Source of the DNA: Bradysia coprophila
Lineage: Eukaryota > Arthropoda > Insecta > Diptera > Sciaridae
Direction of reading: 5' to 3'
DNA: 64,000 nucleotides
NCBI RefSeq assembly: GCF_014529535.1
Contig: NW_023504022.1
Coordinates: 8,371,028 to 8,435,027, forward strand
The position numbers were made by a program, and so were the translations under genes. Positions 52,933 through 64,000 of the stretch are shown here, piece after piece (the stretch's first letter is position 1; each line of letters starts with the position of its first letter). The notes beneath the pieces were generated by a model. That model saw only the letters and a program-made list of their open reading frames with translations, had not been told where the DNA came from and searched no databases.

Positions 52933-54138
52933 AGTATAATCTGACACTGCAAAAAGGATTTTCTATGTGAAGAACAAATTTCTCCTTTGCAATCTTCGCA
53001 ATCTTCAGAAAATTCGCTGCACCCGAGATTCGTTACAGTCGTAGAATCTCGTCACGTTCGGGGAATCACATTTAGAACCAAAGAACATATTAGCTCGTTG
53101 GGTGTCACGTCACTCATAGTAGACAGTTGAAAGGTCATTTTCGCTAACTTGCGCATGTTGTAGTGTCAAAAGTTACATAAAAAGTTTCCGCAGACAGGTT
53201 TTGCGTTTACTCCCTCAGCAAGTATTTTTGGCCTCGAAGCAGTCGTAACACTCACCCATAATTAATTAAAAATGGTTCATTTGAATCCCCATATCACACC
53301 ACTCCACTCCCACTGTTGATGTAAAATAATTGTGGCAGAGTTCTGTCGCGGATTTACTTTTTTTTTGCGCAAATATCAACATGACTTCAGACGAGTTACA
53401 CTTAATCTTGTTTTCATAAAATCGGAATGTAGGGTGAGGCACCAGTCTCCGAACATGTACCAGTGATTAACTGGTTGATTGATTGACTATTTTATGAACG
53501 AAAGAACAATAGGTGTCCGACTACTGGCACATGTCCGGAGACATAAAATTCTATTTCTAATCTCTACGCTTAAAATGCTCTTCCAACCAAATTGAAAATA
53601 TTTACTGCTTTCCGACAATGTTACTTCAATAACATGACATCAACTAAACCAAAATGGTTTGGTGTAGTACGGAATATGCATGCAGAACCGTATTTATTAG
53701 AGATCGATAAATTATACACACATTGCATTTGAAGACTTTGGTGACAAAGGTGGGATGAGGCGACATCATTTTATACAGTTACAGCCAGCTAACAACATTT
53801 TCATTTAGACATAAACAACACATAATGTCAAAAAAAAAAGACAGAAACCACAACATGTAAAGAAGTGACACAAAATGAAATTCTTTGATTGTCGAGGTTT
53901 AACCGTAAAATTTCCATTTGAAAGACCAAACGTCCCCTATCGTGTATACGTTTTTGATTGGAATTGCCTTGGGAACTGCCATGTCGAAATTTATAGGATT
54001 ATTTGATTGTTTGATAAGAGTTAAATTAACATACAGTGTGGTACGGTATGCACAAATCTCATTTGCACAACATAGTTATCGATGTCTTCCAGGCTCATTA
54101 AACCACAGAAATTAATTTCGCATCAACAATTTACAGCG

Positions 54139-54300
54139 GTGAAATTTAGATAGAGAAATGCGTTTCAGCTGTTTTTCAGCTAGTCTACTCACAAAACAAC
54201 GCGTGTGCATGTGATACTATTCCACACTTTTAAACAAATTACAAGCACTTTTGATTGTATGAGTGGACCAGCTGAATCAAATTCCTGTCTAAATTTCACT
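54139..54300. mobile_element. MITE-like inverted repeat (162 bp)
   Basis: GTGAAATTTAGATAGAGAAATG at the left pairs with ATTCCTGTCTAAATTTCAC at the right; TTTCAGCT / AGCTGAAT and a central ACTCAC...GAGT also pair. Similar single ends occur at 27070-27120 and 60065-60110. Confidence 0.7.
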
Positions 54301-56303
54301 GACGTCCACTGAATTACTGCAGGCAAATATTAACTCATCTACACTCTACAGTTCAACATTAACTCTGTGGTAGAAAATATTGAACTAGAGTGCATTTGAC
54401 ACGAGAACACGATTCGATATAAATTCATAGTTCATCGTACAAGTTCAATTCGAATAAATCGCTCGAGTTATTTTAATAATAAATCACATTTTTGAAGCAA
54501 ATTAGAATGCCATGGGCAACACTTTAAAAAGCAGTTCCCAGTTGGTAATCATATGCTAAATTAAATCAATCTACTTGCAGTTCACAATTTTCTAAATTTA
54601 TTCATATTTATGAGATGTTATCGATTGGAATTGCTAGCGATATGTGAGTCAGTCTCGATTGAAAAATTTTGTCGACAAGTGAATTGAAAAAATGTTTAGA
54701 GTAGAGAAAGACATCGCTAAAAATTGGAACTGAAATTGGATCGGCCGGGGAGTAAATATTTCGAAAAGGTAAACATAGTATAGTCAACAAAAGGCGCTGA
54801 GGGCATCGTGGATGTCGTCATTTGTAATAATTATTTTCTAACTTTGTTATTATCTTGATGACAAAATGGTTGTATTTCGTGTAGCAAAACAATTTCTATA
54901 CTTTATGATAATGACCAAACATTGTACCAGCAATAATGACACTTTAGGTCCTATTATGTACTACAATTTCCAGCCAATAATATGAAGTACATCAACGATA
55001 TACAAAACGTGAGACTGTGAACGCTTCGGTATTGTAATGGAACTATAAAGTGGATCATCCCCCGAATCTCTTTTTTATGACAATAAACGTAACGAGAGAC
55101 TGCAGACAGACAATGTGTTTGAACGAATTGTTTAGCAATATTTCTGCACTGTCGCACCATTCGATAGATGAAAATCAAACCATTCATTTTTGTGATCTAG
55201 CTGAGAGGCGAAACGATTTTGATTTTCTTTATAACGTCAACGGATTGATGAGACAAAGCTTGTTAAAATCCATTCTCACTTTATGTTTCGTTTTTAGCTA
55301 TAAAAATGTAAAAAGGAAAGATATTGCCAATGAATGACATTGTGCAAGCATCGAGTTCGTTATATTTTATGGGACACCCCATTGACGTTGGGTAAGTTAT
55401 GTTCATTAAACTTTTTGTATTCTTCGGGTGCTTGATTTTCAACTAACAAGTGTCGACAACACAAGGGTGACGAGTGGTAAAGGTATAAGTTTTAATTGAA
55501 ACCCGAGGGTAGCGAAAATAAATTTATTTCCAGGAAGTTAAATAATATTCCGAAGTTCCATCGGTTAGCCGATTTATGCCACAACTTCGAATTCCCATAT
55601 ACTAACCCGTTCCGGGAATTAATTAAATTTGCAATTTGAAATGTAAGGTAGAACGTTTATTGCGTTGCACAAATCGATGCAAAAAAATTCAATTTGGTTG
55701 GTCATCAAATCAAATTTATCTATAAAATCGGCATATGGGTATGGGTAACCCAATTGATTTTAAAATAAACATCCCAGCGATGAATGACTGTTATTCTAAT
55801 TAAATATATCGGAAAAGAGACGCGTAGTCATGGAATGGTATATTCATCATAAAACCGCGAAAACATAAATAAACATTTCAAACATTGACATGTGCCGAAT
55901 ACATGGCCGTCTTTTGCTATTCAACTCAATCATTTTCCCATAAAATGTTAATTATATTTAGAAAATGCAATTTCCTGAAAATAATTCACTTTGAATGTCT
56001 TGGTACGGTGTGGTACGTTCTCACTTTTTGAAATTTATTTGGTGCGTAAAAAAGGATTCTTGAACATCAGCCAAATTATAAAATTCCGATAATTGTTCAC
56101 CAACGACGTATATGTATACAAAAACATGGGTTTGATTGATCGTTGTTTGAATGGTATAGCGCAACAGTAATGAAGTAAGTGGCAGGAGAGATTTTTTTAC
56201 AAAGAAACAGCGAAGCCAGAGTTTTTTTTAGTTTATGTGACCCCCCCTGAGATGACGACATTTTCAATGGAACGATTGGTCTAACGTTTTAAATATAAAT
56301 TTT

Positions 56304-56515
56304 AAATCTATTACTTCATTTGTGTAAATTGTATCCTTGTTATTGACGTGAAATCTTTTACTTCGATTATTTAACCGTACAATATAAGAGAACTATATCA
56401 AGAGATCATCGTTTATTTATGGATGTCGTTTTTAACAGAAGCCAAATCTCAAATCTATTACTTCATTTGTGTCCTAGTTCTACTAGTTTTTGACGCGAAA
56501 TCTTTTACTTCGATT
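56304..56515 (-). repeat. GAAGTAMAAGAT dispersed repeat, two adjacent reverse copies
   Basis: On the plus strand AAATCTATTACTTCATTTGTG followed by AAATCTTTTACTTCGATT occurs at 56305-56365 and again at 56451-56515. Both are the reverse complement of the paired motifs in copies A-D. Confidence 0.65.
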
Positions 56516-57110
56516 GTTTAACTGTGTAGTTTCTATAAGGATAAAAGGTTAAGAAGTCGTAGACGATAAACGATTATATCGATGCGACAGACTTTGTTCT
56601 GCGTTCACTTGTACTAATCCCTCCTTGACTCACATTTAATTCGATTAACAATTCAATAATTCAGAAAATTCATCACAACGAAATAGGTAATTGTTTGTTC
56701 AGCTTTAAATTTTCATGTTTTTTTCACTGAGCTACAAACATACATGCACACAACCGATCAAAGCCGTCTGATAATACGCGTTACATGTCCATAAACAGAA
56801 TGTAATTTATTTTATATCCGTTGATACGAATCGAAAATATTGTTTTTGTCGAGGATTTAGCGACACTGTGACTGTTCCATATTTGATGAACAAACAAACA
56901 ACAGGCCTTTTACAATTGATTCACTGAATTTTAAAAATCAATCTCATGTGAAAAAAAGGTTCATCATTCGGAACAGTCAGAGTAAATCAGAATAATGTAT
57001 CAAGGACTTCAAAGACATGAGATTTTACCGGGAAAATGATCAATGTCAATGCGATCCTTGGAATGGAAGTATTGACGGTATTGTTTGGTAAGTGCTATTT
57101 GGCTATTCGC

Positions 57111-57512
57111 ACATGGCAGAGTGGAGAGTCGAGCAATTTTTTATAATCTAGAAAATCCTCGTCTTGGGGTAAGGATGACGTTGTAGATAGAGCTTAAGTG
57201 TCTTCAGCAAACAATAAGATATCAATTAGAAAAATCATCTTTGGATGGAGTCTTCGATTGGTTGCACACAAACTTAAAAGTTATAGATCGGCTTGGGCCG
57301 TTTCCCCCCTTTTTCTTATAAAATGTCCTTAGCCCAGCTCTAACTTTTAAGTTTGTATGGAGCCGATCGCTAACACCATCAAAAGATGATTCTTCTAGTT
57401 AATATCCAATTGTTTGATGAAGACAGTTAAGCTCTATCTACAACGTCATCCACACCGGTAGCCGAGGTTTTAGCAGATTAAAAAAGATTGTTCGTTCCCC
57501 ACTCTGTAAAGG
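57111..57512. mobile_element. MITE with CAGAGTGG termini (about 400 bp)
   Basis: CAGAGTGG..A..CGA.CAAT at the left and its complement at the right (ATTG.TCG..CCCCACTCTG) bound long imperfect arms; GTTGTAGATAGAGCTTAA and TTAAGCTCTATCTACAAC pair exactly. GGCTATTCGC lies at both outer edges (57101-57110, 57513-57522), a possible 10-bp target-site duplication, with 6 and about 5 bp between it and the CAGAGTGG ends. Confidence 0.8.
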
Positions 57513-59399
57513 GGCTATTCGCGCAATGTACGGACATTATTCTCGTTATTTTTTTTTCTACATGATAACTTATCATTTATGACGGGGAGATAAGTAATTT
57601 ATGTCGATTCATGCAGCATAAATGGTGAATCAACTTGAATGGTATGTTTCACATAACAGTGACGCAAGGAATCATATTCATTCTACTACCATCGACCGTT
57701 AAATGCAATTGAGCGTATCAAATACCATTACATTCTGTTAACAATAAGAAGATGACCATCCCAATGTGACCACTTTGTGCTCTCTCACCCTCGAAACGTT
57801 TCGAAACATCGTTGGCATTCACTTGAAACAAACAAAATCGAATTACATTTAGTATCGTCATTTCGTCAACATCAGAAATATCTTTTGCTAGAATAAACAA
57901 ACCAATTTCGAGATCAAAATCGTTTCAGATAAACAATTTTATCGACATAAAGTGGAGTGAGCATGGGGGGCAACATTTTTTTTTTGCTTCTTTCCATTTT
58001 ATGATTATTACAAAACACTTGAACTTATGTCATCTGCGTTCCGACGAAAAACAAAAACTCGAAATGAATGTTGTGCCATTGAAAACATGTGTTTTTTTCG
58101 ACGAAAATTAAATTCTACACTATGGTATGGTGCGCGCGGTGCTGTTCTCATATCTTAAAATATTTTTTATTGTAATTGCTTATGTCCGCTATTTTTCTTA
58201 TGACTTATGATGAAAACCAACTGTTACGCGTAGTGTTGTTTTTTCTCGTCGTCTTCTTCGCTGTATTCTACATAACTAACTGTCGTGTGTGGCGTGAAAA
58301 ATATTTCACATGAAAATTCATGTGATCATTCAGTTTTCATAGTAAAACATTCTGAAATGGTTGAATGAATTAAAAATTCTATTTATAAAAAGCTAATGCG
58401 CTAATATGTAATTGATAGGAGTGTTGCGGTTGGCATACAAATTTTATTATACCCAAGACCATTGTAACACACCAGTTTTATGAGTCTGTTTTGCATTTTG
58501 TTCATTTCTATTTTATTTATTGTTCGAATAAGAAAACTATCCACACCACCCCGAGATCTACACGAAAAAGTTGCATTTGTATCGAAATATTTTCATCGAA
58601 ACGTAAGCAAATTCCACAATGACTGGATCAACGAAAATGACGATACTCAGTTAAAATTAACGCGATAACGTAACCACAAAGATGAAACAACAATAAAAAA
58701 AATTTTAAAAAAAAATTACTAGCTCTGCCGGCATGCGTCCGAGAAAAAAAAGAGTTAGACGAAAATGAAACAAATCTTAAAGTAAAAGAATGATTCAACG
58801 CGTATCATACCATACGATTAAAATGATGACGTTCGTGTTGATGTCGTAGGTGATAATATGGTCGTGTCTTACATTTTTAATGTTAAAAACGAGTTTTATA
58901 GTTTTTCATTTATCAATAAGATCTAAACGACAAGAAATATTTATAATCACACGCGTCTGAACGTTTTTTTTTCTTCTTCGTTTAATTCAACGTGCGATAA
59001 AACTGAGAGAAATTAATTGAAACAATACAACCTTGAACACAGATATTGTCAACGCTGGTTTTTAATAATAATTTTACAACTGAACGCAGCTGCAGCAAAT
59101 ATGAGCCAAGAATTTTGTTTTAAATTTCGCATTCGTAAAGTTCAATTTCAAAGTCAATGATGAAGTTGAGTCGGAAAGATTCTTATTTGGATTGCAAAAC
59201 AAGTTCCATTTACGGGCAATAAGGCTAGTGCTCTGGAAAAGTATCAACCGAGACAATAAATGGGAATGTACTCAGTGACTTTTGTATCACAAGGTGATTT
59301 TCAGCGATTTTCTTTTGGCAACAAGGTCGAAACACTAAATTTTCTTTGAAGCTTGAAACTATTGTCGGACTGACGTCAATTAATTAGTCTATTTTTACA

Positions 59400-60048
59400 G
59401 GGGTACACTAGCAGTCAAGGAACCCTTCATAGAAATGGAAAGACAAGCGTGTAAAGTTGTACTTGTAGTAAACGAAGAGAAAACCAAATATCTGGATACA
59501 TACAATTTTAAAGTCGTGCAAAATGAGAATTACGCAAGGAAGCAGAATCTTCTATGCCCTGAAACACCTGTACCACTTGTATCCCGTGCAACAAAACTCC
59601 GACTCTATAAAACTGTAGTTCGACCCATCCAAGCATACATGACGGTTGTGAGACGTGGTCCATGACATCCAAACAAGAGCAGATGCTGAACTGTTTTCAA
59701 AGAGGAACCTTAAGATCGATATGTGGACCAGTACATGAAGTAGATGGTTGGGAGGAATTTCATCACAGCTGCAGTAAAATCAGCGAGGATTGGATGGGCG
59801 GGACATGTGGCTAGGACGAATGATGCCCGAACTGCCAAGAAAGCCCTCGACAGGAAATTTGAAGGACTAGACCGAGAGGGCGACCTCGGAAGAGATGGAT
59901 AGACTGTGTGGTCGAAGATGCTAGATCATTGGGGGTCGCGGATTGGAGAAGTGTAGCCGAGGACGGGAACGAGTGGAGGAAGTTAGTAGAGTCAGCCAAA
60001 ACCCGCTTGGGTTGACAAAGGCTGCTGAGTGAGTAAGTAAGTAAGTAT
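59400..60048 (+). pseudogene. Decayed reverse-transcriptase C-terminal fragment of a non-LTR element
   Basis: Translations in shifting frames give the tail of an RT: VVNEEKTKYL, SRATKLRLYKTVVRP, MTSKQEQMLNCFQR, GWAGHVARTNDARTAKKAL, and WIDCVVEDARSLGVADWRS. At least two frameshifts break it. It ends in a GTAAGTAAGTAAGT microsatellite tail (60030-60047), as 3' ends of such elements often do. The element is 5'-truncated. Confidence 0.85.
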
Positions 60049-61886
60049 TTTTACCGTGGACGTTAGTGAAAATTAGGTATGAGTGGAATAGCTGAAAAAC
60101 AGCTGAATCGAATTTATGCATACACTTCACAGTCGTTAACTGTAGTTTCTTAAGCTAAACAATCAAGCTTTATCTCGACGACCGTACAACCGTATTAATG
60201 GATTGGTTACGACTTCAACCTTCATATCACCATGTATGCAAATTGGCTGAGTTTGTTCTTGTTCTTTTGATTGCATAATACTGCAACAAAGTAAAGTTAA
60301 TTAATATTGCGTGCGGAAAAGCCTCGCGAAGCATTACAATATTGTTTTAAATGTATTGTTCCGTCTCATATTAAAATCATGTAAGAAATGAACTTTGGCG
60401 CTCCGTTGGTCTGTAGAATTCCACAGAAAGTACATATGTTTAACACTTCTCATATGACTACCGTTGCGATAATGTCATAAGAGTTTTCACCTGTTATTAG
60501 AGAAATATTGTGAGCAATGTGAGGGAATAAAAATTGCTATTGACAGTAATGGAATCGGAAAGGGGTTGCACGCGCAGCAATGTTTTAGTTGAACCCTAAA
60601 CAAAATGGGAAAACCACATTACTATTGCTCGGGTGTATTTTTTATGAATTAAATATTGAACGTGACATGCCATGGAAAATTCAAAACACTGAAGATGTGG
60701 CTAAACGTAACGCGCTACGTTCTATTTTCACGTAATTTATGAATGGGTGTTATCCATTATGAAAAGAAGAGGATAACGCTGTACGAGTCCTATTTCGTGT
60801 AATACTAAATATAGGTAACACACCTGGAAACATTACAAGCAATTACAATTAAGGTTGGTGATATTTAGCTGCTTCGCTATTTTATATGTCTGTACAATAG
60901 TGTATCTAAATGGCCATTTCGTTTTGTTATACTTTGCTCATGTATGTACAATACATAGCGCTTGTATTAGCGCAACACTTTGTGCAAACTTTTTTATTTG
61001 AATTTATTTTATGGACGTGGGGAATAACGTGTTCTGATATTCATGTTAATGATGTGATATTGAAATGAAAATGTATAGAAAAATGTACGACAGCAGAAAA
61101 AAAAGCAACACAATACATCGTATAAAAACGGTTACATATTCAAAGTCATGTTCAAGGTCATTGAGAGCAATAATTTTTTTAAATTGAATTGTGTTTGTAG
61201 ATGAGTGTTCAAGAAAACGAGATTTGAGATTCCACATTTCGAAAGCCACGAAAGATCAAAAATTTATTTCCATTTCATTAATAAAATCGGCCATATACAC
61301 GACTTAGCTTTTCTGCCATACAATGGTGAACAATCAGGTCATTCGTCGTTCCTACGCAATTATTTTTATTATCTGAATTTATTGAGAAAATTAAATTCCA
61401 TTCGATTATTGCCAACAACCCCACGTACGGCCATTAAATAATCTAATAATTAGTTTTGATGCAAATCGCAATAGATACACATTCAACAATATTAAACACA
61501 ATTTTCAAAATTAAATTCTTTTGTGGAAGTTTATGTACAACTGGAAAAATTATAAACTGACCGTTGTTAATCGTACATGCGTGCGCAAAGCATCTTATAG
61601 ACCATTCGACCGCGCGTGCGGATAACATAGACCCCGCGCGTTTAAATCTATTCTCACGCGAGAAACATATAAGTATGTTGTTAGTGATCATACTATTAAA
61701 GGTTGACAAAGCATAGAAAATCAAATTCCCTTTTATAAGTACAGTCCTATAGCTCCCATTCGTACAAGAAAAATCAAATTGTAAGTTGACTCGTCATCTG
61801 CACGAGGAATATCTTAGGTAATATACAATGACGATTCAAAGCTAAATTCTTATGTTCTTAGTCGTTACATAATGATCCAATTCCTT

Positions 61887-62921
61887 TCTATAATGTGCTA
61901 TTCCCACGCGTGGCACGGTGCGATTGAATGAATTTAGACTGAGCATTTCGATGCACTTTTGATATTTTTGGATATTATTAGTCAGCTCGGAGCTTTGAAC
62001 AAGGTTCCACAAAATTTTTTGATTTTCATCGGTACCGTCGGTGACATTGGTGCATAGCCCATCCTGTCTACTGAGAGAGTGGTGGAAAACTGGTTGTGGT
62101 TTCAATCGATACTGCCTGAAATTCTAATAACAATTGTACAAAAATTTGGTACCCTAAGTGCAAGTGAAGCCGGCAGAGACATGCTAAAGTTGAAAAAACG
62201 TGATTTTCGAACAGTCATAGAGGCGTGGATACTTGAGGAATGAAGCTAATAAATAGTTCTAGCAATGACCAAAAAATTATTTAAGGGGACCAACTACATA
62301 GAGGCCGACAGTAGCTCAAAGTTTTTCCCTCATATTTGGTAAAATTTGCATGTTTCAAAGCAGGGCTTATTTTAGAGAATTTTAATTCTGAAAATTCCGA
62401 AAATTCTGAAAAATTCCGAAAAAGTTCCGAAAAATTCTGAAATAATTTTTCGGAATTTTTCAGAACTTTTTCGGAATTTTTTCAGAATTTTCGGAATTTT
62501 CAGAATTAAAATTCTCTAAAATAAGCCCTGTTTCAAAGGCACCTGAGACGCACTTATTAATTTTTTTTTTAATTAAATGGTTAATTCTGAAATGCTAGAA
62601 GTGTCAGCTGTCCATCGACACCACACATGCAATGACTCATGTCAACAGTGCCGATATGTTGGATGAATAAGTGAAATGTGTCCTTCTACAGTGAAATTTT
62701 CGAATCGATTGAAACCGCAACCAGTTTTCCACCACTCTCTCTGTTGACAGGATGGGCTATGCACCTATGTCACCGACGGTACGGATAAAAATCAAAAAAT
62801 TTTGTGGAACCTTGTTCAGAGCTCCGAGCTGCCTAATAATATCCAAAAATATCAAAAGTGCATCTAAATGCTCAGTTAAAATTCATTCAACCGCACCGTG
62901 GTGGGCGAATAGACTATAAGA
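61887..62921. mobile_element. Foldback element (1.0 kb) with a hAT MITE inside
   Basis: Arms of about 225 bp: 61887-62110 pairs with 62697-62921. Matching text includes CTCTCAGTAGACAGGATG-type, ACTGGTTG.GGTTTCAATCGAT, GGTTCCACAAAATTTTTTGA, AGCTCGGAGCT and CACGGTGCGATTGAATG. The centre (62116-62696) includes the palindromic MITE at 62362-62530. Confidence 0.75.
62362..62530. mobile_element. Palindromic hAT-type MITE (169 bp)
   Basis: Starts CAGGGCTTATTTTAGAGAAT and ends with its exact complement; arms of about 84 bp of A-rich GAAAATTCCG/CTGAAAA variants pair almost fully. TTTCAAAG flanks both sides (62354-62361, 62531-62538): a perfect 8-bp target-site duplication. Confidence 0.92.
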
Positions 62922-63599
62922 TGATATTTGTACTCGCGGTCGAATAGTAACTTCGTTATACCCATCGAATCTTAATTCTCACGGTTTTGCATATCTATAT
63001 GGACGTGTGTATCTGTATCTAGTGTCTACCGCTATTTATCAAGATAATAGATACCTGTAGAATGTAGACTCAACATCCGCGTCGATTAACGCAACAATTT
63101 GATTAATTTTATCTACAAAAAAAAATTATTTAATTAAAAAGGTCGCTGAAATCAATTTTTAATTGATTTCCGACAGTCAATGGATACGGCAACATATAAA
63201 AGCCGAATATTGAAGTCGTTTCGAATCACGAAACAGTCTAAAATACAAATATCATTTACCAGTGTGATCCACATGCGACCATGCGTACGTATGCTGGTCG
63301 AATAAAATTAATTTGAATTGCAAGTTTCAAAACAAACAATAATTTTGTTTCATAACAGAAAAGAATTACATTATGAGAGTAAACAATAACAAAATGGAGA
63401 AGTTTTTTTTGTGAATATTTGCTTGGCATTGTTGGTTATTATAACAATCTAATATTGGTTTATAAAAGACTAAGAGAAATCATATACGCATGCAAGTCAA
63501 ATTGAATATGCCAGAAAATTGGGTCGTTTGCGTCTTGACAAATTTAGATTTGTAATAGTAAAGTTTTGTAAAGTCGATCTACAGATTTGAATGTCACAT

Positions 63600-63736
63600 G
63601 TTATCGCCAGCAATGACAAAAGTAAGTGATGAGTTGTGACTTCTATGCATACCAAAATTTATGTTAAAACAATTGAAGTACAAGATTGTTTTAAAGTCAG
63701 TTTGCAAATACTTAGATCAACAGAAGTAATAGATTT
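63600..63736 (+). repeat. GAAGTAMAAGAT dispersed repeat, copy F
   Basis: GTTATCGCCAGCAATGACA, AAATTTATGTTAAAACAA, TTGAAGTACAAGATTGTTTT at 63672 and CAGAAGTAATAGATTTCAC at 63721. Confidence 0.65.
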
Positions 63737-64000
63737 CACAATTATACTGTTCGTGATATACTTCATATGCGTGACAGGTTATCAATTTCTTAATAATACA
63801 AATTAATCCCAAAGTGCCATAAATAGTTCTAAAATACAATCACGTCACCAACCTTCCCTTCACAAACCATAACCGAAAATACGATCCCATCATACAATCA
63901 ACCATATTCAAGACGAGAGTCACCCAACAAAATTGGAAAACAATTGAAAATTGAGCAAAGTTCTTCAGATCAAATGGCGCACATTCAAAGTACACACACC

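Larger units (their letters stand above)
50122..64000. other. Gene-poor 14-kb region of MITEs, foldbacks and an RT fragment
   Basis: No exon of a recognisable cellular gene was found on either strand. If the FAM102 homologue starts beyond the window, this could be its first intron. Recognisable content: MITEs at 52769, 54139, 57111 and 62362, an inverted pair at 53438-53545 (GTCTCCG.ACATGT.CCAGT), repeats at 56304-56515 and 63600-63736, an RT fragment at 59400-60048, and the foldback 61887-62921. The rest is AT-rich and featureless by eye. Confidence 0.5.

Noticed and set aside
55050..55337. 95-codon plus-strand ORF
   Set aside because: No recognisable family; an equally long ORF overlaps it on the other strand, so this is probably random open frame.
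61205..61441. 78-codon plus-strand ORF ending LLPTTPRTAIK
   Set aside because: No domain, no neighbouring exon in phase and AT-driven composition; probably chance.
50122..64000. First coding exon of the FAM102 homologue
   Set aside because: I searched the minus strand for the expected basic leader and VPFVNGVLF-type block and did not find it, so no exon is claimed here.

Overview
The window is eukaryotic, AT-rich nuclear DNA, almost certainly from an insect and most likely a fly (Diptera). Genes have short GT-AG introns of about 55-65 bp, and the proteins look insect-like: the Gq alpha C-terminus is close to the fly form, and there are an RRN3, an SWT1 and a FAM102/EEIG1 homologue. A fungus-associated nematoceran would fit the dioxygenase gene, but that is only a guess. 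I placed exon boundaries by hand from splice signals and reading-frame phase.

Layout. 1-4321 (+): 3' part of a C2H2 zinc-finger gene with 14 visible fingers. 4392-9163 (-): complete RRN3 (RNA polymerase I initiation factor), tail to tail with the zinc-finger gene and only 70 bp away. 9164-12073: repeat-rich intergenic DNA. 12074-13909 (+): SWT1-like endoribonuclease (WW plus PIN). 14650-20321 (-): full-length, intact LOA-like non-LTR retrotransposon with a poly(A) tail and a 12-bp target-site duplication. 20859-21507: a minisatellite and a near-perfect palindrome. 22465-26296 (-): complete but divergent G protein alpha-q gene whose first intron carries a 1.4-kb foldback element. 26297-33580: repeats, including a young non-autonomous LTR element inserted in an older duplicated repeat. 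33661-34588 (+): a secreted intradiol ring-cleavage dioxygenase gene with two introns, the best candidate for horizontal transfer. 34770-40863: repeats and MITEs. 40864-48398 (-): FAM102/EEIG1 homologue whose 5' exon was not found, with a possible alternative membrane-tail exon. 49060-50121 (-): a second non-LTR element remnant carrying only a PHD-finger ORF1. 50122-64000: gene-poor DNA with MITEs, an RT fragment and foldback elements.

The cellular genes form no pathway together. RRN3 (rRNA transcription), SWT1 (RNA quality control), alpha-q (signalling) and FAM102 are ordinary animal genes set in a landscape dominated by transposable elements. The clearest unexplained signals are the dioxygenase gene, a dispersed repeat marked by paired GAAGTAMAAGAT / GAAGTAATAGAT motifs (at least seven copies here), and B-box-like repeat units that may be SINE or tRNA derived.
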